Origin: Candidatus Dormiibacterota bacterium
GTDB lineage: Bacteria > Chloroflexota > Dormibacteria > Aeolococcales > Aeolococcaceae
NCBI GenBank assembly: GCA_003170875.1
Contig: PMYJ01000064.1
Location: forward strand, 1 to 16,282
Length of the DNA: 16,282 nucleotides
Direction: 5' to 3'
The stretch's first letter is position 1, and each line of letters begins with the position of its first letter. The notes beneath the pieces are model-generated. The model worked only from the letters and a program-made list of their open reading frames with translations. It ran no database searches and was not told where the DNA came from. Both the position numbers and the translations under genes were made by a program. Positions 7,730 through 13,625 of the stretch are shown here, piece after piece.

Positions 7730-8118
7730 GCTACCTCTTCTCCCGAGGCGGACCGAAGGCAGTCGCGAAAGAGCGCCTCGATGCTCTCGTCGTCGAGGCC
7801 CGCACGCCGTGCGTTGGCGAACCAGCGGAGGAGTTCGCGCCGCAGCCCTGCGTGCGCCGCGAGCGAGGCGTCGCTCAGGGTCTTGGTGACGAAGGTTCCG
7901 ATGCCGGGTCGAGCAGCGGCGAGTCCGTCGTGCTCGAGCTCCCGATAGGCCTTGAGCACGGTGTTGGGGTTGATGGCGAGCCGCGCGACCACATCCTTGA
8001 CGGTTGGGAGCTGGTCCCCCTCGCGCAGCAACCCCAGCCGGAGGGCCTGGCGCACCTGGTGGACCACCTGGAGGTACGGCGCCACGCCGGAGCGGGTGTC
8101 CAAATGAAACTCGATCAC
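7726..8118 (-). CDS. GntR-family (YtrA subfamily) transcriptional regulator
   Basis: The protein has 130 residues. The GntR winged helix occupies about residues 12-78: a PYLQVVHQVRQAL first helix, GDQLPTVKDVVARLAINPNTVLKAYRELEHDGL as the helix-turn-helix, then the wing PGIGTFV. The short alpha-helical C-terminus of about 50 residues, with no large effector domain, is the YtrA subfamily signature. It heads the operon with the ATPase and permease and most likely represses it. The GTG start has AGGAGG (8128-8133 on the plus strand) nine bases upstream. A palindrome at 8151-8162 next to the promoter is the probable operator. The inducing ligand is not evident from sequence. Confidence 0.93.
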   Translation of the reverse strand: MIEFHLDTRSGVAPYLQVVHQVRQALRLGLLREGDQLPTVKDVVARLAINPNTVLKAYRELEHDGLAAARPGIGTFVTKTLSDASLAAHAGLRRELLRWFANARRAGLDDESIEALFRDCLRSASGEEVA

Positions 8119-8150
8119 GGCCCGCCGCCTCCTGCCTCAGGATAGTTTAG

Positions 8151-8162
8151 CTAGTATACTAG
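8151..8162. promoter_or_regulatory. CTAGTATACTAG palindrome, probable GntR operator
   Basis: This perfect 12-bp AT-rich palindrome in a GC-rich region lies 3 bases downstream of the operon -10 box, about where transcription should start, and 32 bp before the GntR start codon. YtrA-type repressors bind such dyads to control their own operon. A second palindrome, CTATATAG (8167-8174), overlaps the -10. Binding itself is inferred. Confidence 0.65.
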
Positions 8163-8165
8163 ATC

Positions 8166-8195
8166 ACTATATAGATGCCATACCGATCGTGTCAA
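8166..8195 (-). promoter_or_regulatory. Sigma70-type promoter of the GntR-ABC operon
   Basis: On the minus strand TTGACA (8190-8195) is followed after 18 bases by TATAGT (8166-8171). The -35 is a perfect consensus. It directs transcription into 8118-5796 with a leader of about 40 bases. The palindromic operator abuts its downstream edge, so bound repressor would block initiation. Confidence 0.75.
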
Positions 8196-8219
8196 GTCGC
8201 GTCAAGCCTTCGCTCAAGG

Positions 8220-8237
8220 GAGAGTGAGAGCACTCTC
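8220..8237 (-). terminator. Hairpin downstream of the 8317-8919 membrane protein gene
   Basis: GAGAGTG-AGAG-CACTCTC is a perfect 7-bp stem with a 4-base loop, located 80 bp past the membrane-protein stop and just before the GntR operon promoter. There is no strong T-tract. It would insulate the operon from upstream minus-strand transcription. Confidence 0.4.
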
Positions 8238-8240
8238 TGC

Positions 8241-8269
8241 TGGCCCAGTGTTGGGGAATGTCTCTTGAG
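8241..8269 (+). repeat. Dispersed 28-bp repeat, copy R3
   Basis: The copy has TGGCCCAGTGTTGGGGAATG followed by TCTCTTGAG. It lies between the GntR operon promoter and the end of the 8317-8919 gene. It is nested inside short inverted arms TGCTGGC (8238-8244) and GCCAGCA (8269-8275), so here the copy could sit in the loop of a larger hairpin. Confidence 0.8.
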
Positions 8270-8316
8270 CCAGCAGGCTGTCATGGCCGGACCCGGGCAA
8301 GGACGCCAGCCCAGCC

Positions 8317-8919
8317 TCACACGTCCGGGCGGAATTCCACCAGCCTGTGGTGGGCGCAGCTGAAGACGTACGTGGTGCCGCCAGCGGACACCCAGCCGGT
8401 CGCGACCCCGTCGGAGGCGATGCTGGTCTCGCTGGAGCTGCCCGAAGCCGAGCCGAAGCCGAGCGACCACGTCGAGATCACCGGGCCGCTGGACGAGCAG
8501 TCCACGGTTGGGCCGACCAGGGCAAGCAGCCCGAGGCAGCTCAGGCTGAGGGCGAGGGCCGCACCGGCCCCTGCGCCGATGAGGTTCCTACGGCGCTGAT
8601 CATCAACCCGCGAGAGCATCACCACCGCTCCGATGATCCCGGCCGCCATCAGGATGAATCCGAACTCGAATAGGAGCAGGAAGCCCCACGCCAGGCAACC
8701 GGCGAGCAGCACTCCGAGCAGGAACAGGGGAGTGCGGCCCGCCCCGACGGCGACGATCGACGCCGCGAACCCGATCAAAGCGGCTCCCGCCGCGACCCCA
8801 ACCACCGCCGGCGGCAGGAGGTAGACGGGAGTTCGAGCGTGGAGAAGGACGATGGCCAGCAGGCACAGAGCTAGTCCTCCACCGGCAACCTGGGGGAGAA
8901 CGCGAACCACCCGGGCCAT
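8317..8919 (-). CDS. Multi-pass membrane protein of unknown function
   Basis: From ATG 8919 the protein has 200 residues. Four hydrophobic segments are visible. Two alternate with short loops near residues 11-28 and 34-57. A long one at about 62-97 ends in an unusually bulky run (FLLLFEFGFILMAAGIIGAVV). The fourth, near 110-132, follows an RVDDQRRR basic loop. After it comes a Ser/Gly-rich polar tail with two cysteines that would probably lie outside. No family is recognised. The frame also opens 75 bases earlier at GTG 8994, but that extension is proline- and arginine-rich, so ATG 8919 is preferred despite no clear RBS. It is single, with no partner gene. Confidence 0.7.
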   Translation of the reverse strand: MARVVRVLPQVAGGGLALCLLAIVLLHARTPVYLLPPAVVGVAAGAALIGFAASIVAVGAGRTPLFLLGVLLAGCLAWGFLLLFEFGFILMAAGIIGAVVMLSRVDDQRRRNLIGAGAGAALALSLSCLGLLALVGPTVDCSSSGPVISTWSLGFGSASGSSSETSIASDGVATGWVSAGGTTYVFSCAHHRLVEFRPDV

Positions 8920-9494
8920 GATCGAGGCTAGGGTACCGCGACCCCTCCGATGCTGCTGTGTTCGTGGGTACGGGATGAGGGTGGGCGAGCGCACCCTCGC
9001 CTGGGCGACGCTCCTCTACCCGGAGGGCATGGCGTCCGTCAGCCGAAGCCACCGCTCGCAGTGACGTGATCACCGCCCGAAGCCTCGCCGAATCCTCTCT
9101 TGACGCGTATAGGGCGTACGCGTGCTTTCCTTGCTCCCTTCCGTGTTCTCCGACACCTCTCGCCTGCCCACGCGTTTGCGCCGTTCATGGATACCGTACC
9201 CTATGCACCCTCCGGTCATCTGTTCGATTCACCGTTCTCTGGCGCCACGTCGGCCCCAAACCGGCGGCCTCGAGGAGCTCTGAGCCCGTCACGTCGTGCG
9301 CCTCGCCGGTGTCAGACCGTTCGGCAGCCGGGTGGGCCACGCCGGAGAGGCCGGCGCGCCGTACCTACCTCCGCCAGCGCACCAGGGAGGGCTCAAGACG
9401 AGCAAACCTGCGGATGCCGCCGCGTACGAGGCGGAAGGGTGCTCGTCGACCCTGCGACAAGGTGTGTGACAAGGTTGTAACGAACCAGATCGCC

Positions 9495-9684
9495 GCGTAC
9501 GCTCCTGTACGCGCAAACGGTCACCGACAAGCGCGTCTGTACTCTCACACGCTTCGGGGGATTGCGTCTGTACCCACGATCACGTCACACCAGCGCCGTG
9601 ACGTACGCAGCGTATGCTGCGTACTCGTCGCTCGCTGCGGTGCGGGCGAGGGGCCCGGAGGCGACTCGTACGCGATTCGTACGC
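9495..9684. repeat. Cluster of GTACGC-type iteron-like motifs
   Basis: Six copies of GCGTAC/GTACGC fall within 190 bp: GCGTACGC at 9495-9502, GTACGC at 9507-9512, the two arms of the 9603-9624 dyad, and two TCGTACGC copies at 9666-9673 and 9677-9684. The last pair is spaced exactly 11 bp, one helical turn. This suggests a multi-site protein-binding array just upstream of the HTH gene; binding is inferred. Confidence 0.5.
9603..9624. promoter_or_regulatory. 22-bp dyad GTACGCAGC-GTAT-GCTGCGTAC
   Basis: Perfect 9-bp inverted arms surround a 4-base centre, 112 bp before the HTH gene start. It could be an operator for that regulator or the central site of the GTACGC array. It has no terminator-like T-tract and no gene ends here. 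Confidence 0.5.
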
Positions 9685-9735
9685 CCTGGCTGCTGGGATG
9701 GCACCGTGCAGCAGCCTCTCGTCGAGCCGCTCCCC

Positions 9736-9960
9736 ATGGGCACGGGCCGAACCCGTGTCGTCCCGCTGCTGCGGACTGTCCCCGAGGCAGCCCGGATGCT
9801 GAGCGTCAGCGTGCGGACGGTCTGGCGCCTGGTCGACGATGGCACCCTTCCCGTCGCGCACATCCGAGGGTCGGCGCGGATCAGTGATCAGGCGATCCGC
9901 GACTTCGCAGCCCGCGCCTCCCGCTGGCATCGACGGCCGGTGCGAAGGGCCGCAGGGTAG
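9736..9960 (+). CDS. Excisionase/MerR-type helix-turn-helix protein
   Basis: From ATG 9736 this gives 74 residues. Residues 11-60 match the excisionase-family (HTH_17) fold: LRTVPEAARMLSVSVRTVWR as the HTH, then LVDDGTLPVAHIRGSARIS as the wing and a final helix DQAIRDFAARA. A basic tail (RWHRRPVRR) follows. Small proteins of this type act as recombination directionality factors or as local transcription regulators. In an element with a tyrosine integrase it is the best Xis candidate, although it lies 5.1 kb from the integrase instead of beside it. The frame is open from 9562, but that upstream part is non-domain sequence overlapping the dyad, so ATG 9736 is preferred. A GTACGC array precedes it. 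Confidence 0.7.
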   Translation: MGTGRTRVVPLLRTVPEAARMLSVSVRTVWRLVDDGTLPVAHIRGSARISDQAIRDFAARASRWHRRPVRRAAG

Positions 9961-9995
9961 ATTTGCGGTCGACCGAATGGGTGGGAGAGCCAGGG

Positions 9996-10178
9996 TTAGA
10001 TGGCCGGCTCCACGGGCCGGACGACCTCGAGGAGGCTCTCCGGGTCGAGGTCCGCGCCATTGGGCCAGCCGACGGTGCCCAGCTCCGGATCAGCCTCGAC
10101 CTCGATGAAGAGACTCAGGTCTCGGAGGGGCTCGAACACCTCGCCCCACAGATCGTCCGCCAGGTCGATGTCGCCCAT
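9996..10178 (-). CDS. DUF2442-family protein, probably N-terminally truncated
   Basis: The 60 residues match the C-terminal two-thirds of DUF2442: a VDL-like start, LWGEVFEPLRD, a phenylalanine strand, then GTVGWPNGADLDPESL, the family's most conserved segment. Family members are usually about 80-90 residues with an N-terminal beta-hairpin. The frame stays open for 19 codons upstream of ATG 10178 (residues RLTVSEG resemble that hairpin) but contains no normal start before a stop. Either translation begins at the ATG, which has a GAGG at suitable spacing, or the 5' end is lost. DUF2442 genes often sit next to DUF4160 genes in toxin-antitoxin-like pairs; no DUF4160 is seen here, so this looks like an orphan remnant. 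Confidence 0.6.
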   Translation of the reverse strand: MGDIDLADDLWGEVFEPLRDLSLFIEVEADPELGTVGWPNGADLDPESLLEVVRPVEPAI

Positions 10179-10262
10179 GCTGCCCTCGCTGACGGTGAGC
10201 CGAGATTCTCTCCACCTCAGCTTTCCTGGGTGTCAGTCAGGCGGATTCGGGACGCGGAGGGC

Positions 10263-10308
10263 TTGACTTTGCGTGGCAAAGGTAGGTACCTTTGTGGCGC
10301 AAAGTCAA
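10263..10308. promoter_or_regulatory. 46-bp nested inverted repeat: operator/promoter of the 10325-11292 operon
   Basis: Outer arms TTGACTTTGCG (10263-10273) and CGCAAAGTCAA (10298-10308) are perfect 11-bp inverts. Inside them CAAAGGTA and TACCTTTG (10277-10284, 10287-10294) are perfect 8-bp inverts. It can also be read as two tandem operators, CTTTGC-gtg-GCAAAG and CTTTG-tggcg-CAAAG. TTGACT is a good -35 and TACCTT, 18 bases on, a possible -10, so a bound dimer pair would cover the promoter. The winged-helix regulator encoded second in this operon is the likely ligand. Confidence 0.75.
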
Positions 10309-10324
10309 CCAAGGAGCCCCAACC

Positions 10325-10996
10325 ATGAACGACACCCGTGATCTGGAGCAGGCCGCGACCGCCGACGACGGCGGTGCGCTCGACCCGCGTGAGGCAGCGC
10401 GGCTGCTGGAGCAGACGAGCCGCGAGGCGCGGCGTCAATTCTCGCTAACCCCGCCGCTGGTGACGGCTGCGATGGGATTGGTGATCCTGGCCGCCTACGT
10501 CGCCCTCTGGCTCTCGGTGCTGGGGCAGCACCCCTACAGCGGACCGAACCTCGGCGTGATCGCCCTCGTGTACGCGACCGTCGTCGTCGGGAGCGCCGTG
10601 GGCGTCAAGGTCTACCAGCGTGCCAGGGCCGGTGTCAGCGGTTCCGCCGTCGCTCTCGGCGCCGGCGAGGGCATTGCGCTCCTGGTGTCGATCGGGGGGA
10701 GCCCCGTGATTCAGGGCGCGCTCCATTACTACGGCGCGAGCAGCGCGCTCGTCTATGGGGTGATCCCGGCCGCAGGGCCACTGATCGTCGTCGGGACGAC
10801 CCTCGCGGGGATGGCCGCCAGCAAGGCCGACTGGCCACAGTTCGGCGCCGCGCTCGCGGTCGTCACCGGCGGTGCGGTCGCCTTGTTCATGGGGCCGATC
10901 AACGCCTGGCTGGTCGCCGGGATCGCCGTGTTCGTCGGGGTGGTCGGCTACGCCGCTGGCACCGTCTGGCGGGACCGTGCCGCCGTCCGCGTATGA
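10325..10996 (+). CDS. Membrane protein co-encoded with a winged-helix regulator
   Basis: The protein has 223 residues. A polar, acidic N-terminus of about 40 residues carries a helix of the type DPREAARLLEQTSREARRQF. About six hydrophobic segments follow: near residues 45-65, 75-95, 108-125, 138-160, 172-190 and 195-213. No catalytic motif is seen. Start ATG 10325 is chosen because AAGGAG (10311-10316) lies eight bases upstream; an earlier in-frame start at 10292 falls inside the operator. Its stop overlaps the next start as ATGA, so the pair is coupled. This arrangement, a small membrane protein with a cytosolic HTH partner under an autoregulated promoter, is common in Actinomycetota. The role is unknown, possibly a stress or envelope function. 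Confidence 0.85.
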   Translation: MNDTRDLEQAATADDGGALDPREAARLLEQTSREARRQFSLTPPLVTAAMGLVILAAYVALWLSVLGQHPYSGPNLGVIALVYATVVVGSAVGVKVYQRARAGVSGSAVALGAGEGIALLVSIGGSPVIQGALHYYGASSALVYGVIPAAGPLIVVGTTLAGMAASKADWPQFGAALAVVTGGAVALFMGPINAWLVAGIAVFVGVVGYAAGTVWRDRAAVRV

Positions 10997-11292
10997 CCGC
11001 GGAAGCGCTGGACCCGCTCGTTCACGAGCAGGCGCGCCTGCGGATCCTCGCGACACTGGCCGCGCTGCCCGAGGGCGTCGCGCTCTCGTTCACCCGCCTG
11101 CAGGACATGCTCGAGCTGACGCCCGGCAACCTGATCACCCACCTGCGAAAGCTCGAGGACGCCGGCTACCTGAGCAGTAAGAAGACGGGCAACGGGACGG
11201 CCTCACGCACCTCGATCGGCCTCACCGGGCGGGGCCGGGCGGCACTCGAGGCTTACACGGCCACGCTGCGGGGCCTGCTCGGCGGGCTCTGA
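10993..11292 (+). CDS. Winged-helix transcriptional regulator (HTH_34/MarR-like)
   Basis: The protein has 99 residues. Helices and wing read LDPLVHEQARLRILATLAAL, then SFTRLQDMLELTPGNLITHLRKLEDAGYL (HTH, about residues 32-60), then the wing SSKKTGNGTASRTSIGLTGRGRAALEAY. This matches the small stand-alone winged-helix family PF13601, related to MarR and PadR. The length is normal. ATG 10993 overlaps the membrane-protein stop by four bases. It is the probable autorepressor acting at the nested inverted repeat at 10263-10308. No effector-binding domain is present, so the signal would act on the DNA-binding domain or through the membrane partner. Confidence 0.9.
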   Translation: MTAEALDPLVHEQARLRILATLAALPEGVALSFTRLQDMLELTPGNLITHLRKLEDAGYLSSKKTGNGTASRTSIGLTGRGRAALEAYTATLRGLLGGL

Positions 11293-11392
11293 GCTATGGG
11301 TGCTGAGCGCTTCGCCCGTCCAGCCTCCTCACGGTACCCACCGTCAACGTTCTCATGAGACCGTGCCCTAGCGTCCCCTACCATTCACGGCC

Positions 11393-11938
11393 TTGGACGC
11401 TGAAATCGACTTCCGGATCCCTCAGCCCTTTCGGACCTTCTCCGTCGGATGGTTTTCCGTCCTCGCACTCGCGGCCGTCCTCTCCGCGATCGAGGCCGCC
11501 ATGCATGGCCCTCTCGCGGAGCTGCCGATCTCTGTGGTCGCGGCGGGGCTCTTCGCGGCGGTGGCCTGGCGCTGGAGCAGGGTCGGGGTCCGGAGCACTA
11601 GAGGCGCGCTCATCGTGCGAAATTTCGCCTCGACGCGAACGATCCCTCGCGAGTTGGTGGCAGGCTTCCGGCTCGGTGGGGTTCGACGCAAGTATGCGGG
11701 CCAAGCCATCCGCGTTCTGCTGACGGATGGATCCTCCGTGGTGATCGCGGCGACCGAACGGTACTCAGGCTCGCCGGTTCACCCAGGCAGCACCCTGATC
11801 AAGGCGCGCCACGACGAACAACTGGCCCGGCTACGAATCTGGCTAGCAGGAGCGAAGGGGCAGGACGGAAGCGACACTCGCACCGACCCGCGGCCGCCCT
11901 CGTTCGAACCTCCCACACGTACCCCATCGGTCGAGTGA
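11393..11938 (+). CDS. Membrane-anchored PH-like domain protein
   Basis: The protein has 181 residues from TTG 11393, a weak start with no clear RBS. Two hydrophobic helices lie at about 18-37 and 44-60. A soluble region follows with a bacterial PH-like pattern: RVGVRSTRGALIVRNFASTR, TIPRELVAGFRLG, IRVLLTDGSSVVIAATER, then a final helix near 130-152. Actinobacterial PH_6-type proteins share this two-TM plus PH layout; their function is poorly known. The last 25 or so residues are polar and proline-rich, and the stop codon lies inside dispersed repeat R4, so the original C-terminus may have been replaced. It points the same way as the preceding operon but is 100 bp away. Confidence 0.75.
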   Translation: MDAEIDFRIPQPFRTFSVGWFSVLALAAVLSAIEAAMHGPLAELPISVVAAGLFAAVAWRWSRVGVRSTRGALIVRNFASTRTIPRELVAGFRLGGVRRKYAGQAIRVLLTDGSSVVIAATERYSGSPVHPGSTLIKARHDEQLARLRIWLAGAKGQDGSDTRTDPRPPSFEPPTRTPSVE

Positions 11939-11958
11939 CGTTCCCCAACACTGGGTCA
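11931..11958 (-). repeat. Dispersed 28-bp repeat, copy R4 (inverted)
   Basis: On the minus strand it reads TGACCCAGTGTTGGGGAACG followed by TCACTCGA, closely matching R1 and R3 but in the opposite orientation. It overlaps the final codons and stop (TGA 11936-11938) of the PH-like gene, the only copy that touches coding sequence. Confidence 0.75.
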
Positions 11959-12098
11959 ACCCACGCGGGCACGCGCTGCGAGCTGGCGCTGGCTGAGACT
12001 AGCCGCCTCACGCATCTGGATGAGCGGGAGCTGGTTGTCGACTTTGGCGTCCGGCGCGCTCGACCCTCCAAGTTGCCGGCCCGCCTCGAGGCGCCGGG

Positions 12099-12413
12099 TC
12101 AGGCGACGCGAGCCCGGGCGCGGGAACCGCGGCGCCGCAGCTGAGGTTGGAGACCCAACGCGGCGGCGATCCGCGCGTAGGTGTCGATGGTGGGGCTCTT
12201 GCGGCCGCGCTCGATCCTGCTGATCTCCTCCTGGGCCACACCTGCGCGGGCAGCGAGCTGAGCCTGGGTGAGGTGCAGATCACGCCGGCCGGCGATGAGG
12301 GAGCTGATGAGGCTGTACTTGAGCTCCTTGGCTCGGAGGTCGCGAACGGCCGCCGGCCCTTCGACCTTCGCCTCGGCCTCGATCTCCGCGTAGAACTCGC
12401 CCCAACTGCTCAT
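12099..12413 (-). CDS. XRE-family helix-turn-helix regulator (orphan antitoxin-like)
   Basis: The protein has 104 residues. The N-terminal 40 are charged helices (SSWGEFYAEIEAEAKVEG). The XRE domain spans about 43-90: RRDLHLTQAQLAARAGVAQEEISRIERGRKSPTIDTYARIAAALG, a near-canonical sequence. An arginine-rich tail follows. The N-terminal extension before the HTH is typical of HigA-type antitoxins paired with RelE/HigB-like toxins. No intact toxin gene lies upstream on the same strand; 12 bases before the start is the stop of a short frame whose end only faintly resembles a HigB C-terminus. It is divergent from the AbiE-like pair. The ATG at 12411-12413 keeps the whole extension. It is probably an orphan antitoxin or local repressor. 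Confidence 0.85.
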   Translation of the reverse strand: MSSWGEFYAEIEAEAKVEGPAAVRDLRAKELKYSLISSLIAGRRDLHLTQAQLAARAGVAQEEISRIERGRKSPTIDTYARIAAALGLQPQLRRRGSRARARVA

Positions 12414-12555
12414 GATGACCCCAGTCTATGACCGATCACTCATTATGCCAAGCTCGCTCGCGTGGGCTCGAGCCGTGGCGATTCCCTGGTTCTGGCGCCG
12501 CCCCGAAGGGCGTGGTCTGCTGGCACCATCCAGTGGAGACGGCCGCGTGGGAGAC

Positions 12556-12596
12556 TTGAAGGACTACTTCATCCCTTACTATACTGCAGCAGTATA
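12556..12596 (+). promoter_or_regulatory. Promoter and palindromic operator of the AbiE-like pair
   Basis: TTGAAG (12556-12561) and TATACT (12580-12585) are separated by 18 bases. The -10 forms half of a perfect 17-bp palindrome, TATACTGC-A-GCAGTATA (12580-12596). A second TATACT (12593-12598) lies seven bases before ATG 12606 and could start a leaderless message. AbiEi antitoxins are known to autorepress by binding inverted repeats at their promoter, which fits this layout. Confidence 0.65.
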
Positions 12597-12605
12597 CTAT
12601 GGTCT

Positions 12606-13625
12606 ATGGCTAGCCTAAAAGTCCGCTCCTCTCCCCGTGCGGAGCGCGTCGTGGCGGCGCTCCGCAGCGTCCTGCCGCCGACTGCCCGGGTGGAGATCCT
12701 GGGCGAGTCCGGCGCAGACAGCGTGCTGCGCCTGAACGGGAGGCGCCTTTCCGTGCGGTGGGTGCCGCGCGGCTGGCCTCGCGATCTCACCAACGCTTTG
12801 AACCAGCGGCCGCTTCCCGACGTGGTCATCGCCCCCCGGATGTCACCAGGAGCGCAGGAAGTCGCCCGGCGTCACTCCGTGGGATGGCTCGATGAGAGCG
12901 GCGCCGCAGAGATCAGCCTGCCGACGCTTCTCGTTGTGCGAAGCGGCTCGCACCGGTTCACCCCCGAGCCGAACGCCTGGCGCCCGTCCACCCTCGGAAT
13001 CTCGGAGGCGCTCCTCTCCGGCGTTCGAGCGACCGTGGAGGCGATATCCCGGGCGACCGGCTACTCGCCGAGATCGGCACAGGTGGGCCTGGCGTTCCTC
13101 GAGATGCGCGGTCTGCTGGTCGCGGAGAAGCGGCGTGGCCCGGATGCGGCACGGAGCGTCGCCGAGTGGGACCGACTGCTGGACGAGTACGCGGAGGCTG
13201 CGGCACGCCTCGCCCCACCGCTGCGGCTGGAGGTTGGCATCCTCTGGCGCGATCCCGTTTCGGAACTCCGGGACCTGGGTGACCGCTGGACCCAACGCCG
13301 GATCAGCTGGGCGGTAACCGGGGCGATGGCCGCCAGCCTCGTCGCCCCCCTGCTGACCACTGTCTCCTCCGCCGACGTCTTTGTCGACGCCCGCACCGAG
13401 CCCGCGTTGCGCCTTGTGGCCGAGGCTGGCGGTCGCGAGCCGATGGCCGGTGGGCGATTGATCCTCCGGCCGTTCCCGAGCGCCGGGACGCGACATCTCA
13501 CCACAGACACCGATGGTCTGAGAATCGCCCCCTGGCCCCGGATCTTCGCAGACCTGCGTCATCTCGGTGTCCGCGGGGAAGAGGCTGCCGAGCACCTCCG
13601 TGACCTCAGGCGACCCGCGTCGTGA
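12606..13625 (+). CDS. AbiEi-like antitoxin (type IV toxin-antitoxin, HTH regulator)
   Basis: The protein has 339 residues. Residues 30-115 form an alpha/beta domain with PDVVIAPRMSPGAQEVARRHSVGWLDESGAAEI. A winged-helix region follows (about 128-180: STLGISEALLSGVRATVEAISRATGYSPRSAQVGLAFLEMRGLLV). The C-terminal half (about 200-339) ends in RIAPWPRIFADLRHLGVRGEEAAEHL, like the C-terminal domain of AbiEi-family antitoxins. AbiEi proteins repress their own operon and neutralise the nucleotidyltransferase AbiEii without direct contact (type IV). ATG 12606 is preferred to the open frame from 12462 because the promoter and palindrome lie between them. The stop overlaps the next gene's GTG as GTGA, so translation is coupled. 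The family assignment rests on order, partner and C-terminal pattern. Confidence 0.75.
   Translation: MASLKVRSSPRAERVVAALRSVLPPTARVEILGESGADSVLRLNGRRLSVRWVPRGWPRDLTNALNQRPLPDVVIAPRMSPGAQEVARRHSVGWLDESGAAEISLPTLLVVRSGSHRFTPEPNAWRPSTLGISEALLSGVRATVEAISRATGYSPRSAQVGLAFLEMRGLLVAEKRRGPDAARSVAEWDRLLDEYAEAAARLAPPLRLEVGILWRDPVSELRDLGDRWTQRRISWAVTGAMAASLVAPLLTTVSSADVFVDARTEPALRLVAEAGGREPMAGGRLILRPFPSAGTRHLTTDTDGLRIAPWPRIFADLRHLGVRGEEAAEHLRDLRRPAS

Larger units (their letters stand above)
8995..9735. other. 741-bp gene-less region rich in GCGTAC/GTACGC motifs
   Basis: Both strands have open frames here, but their translations are arginine- and serine-rich without domain pattern, so I do not call a gene. 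The region carries the hexamer GCGTAC or its complement at 9114, 9422, 9495, 9507, 9603, 9619, 9668 and 9679. It also carries a direct repeat GCGTCTGTAC at 9533 and 9564 (31 bp apart), a direct pair GACAAGGT at 9456 and 9468, and a 9-bp-arm dyad at 9603-9624. It ends at the HTH gene at 9736. It is most likely a regulatory, partition or origin-like region. Confidence 0.5.

Noticed and set aside
9066..9887. Plus-strand open frame of 273 codons across the GCGTAC region
   Set aside because: The translation is Arg/Ser/Cys-rich without domain pattern and overlaps the better-supported HTH gene in another frame.
12696..12950. Calling a PD-(D/E)xK nuclease domain in the N-terminal part of the AbiEi-like protein
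   Set aside because: There is a DVVIAPR strand and an E/D-containing segment, but I cannot identify the required catalytic D-ExK spacing.
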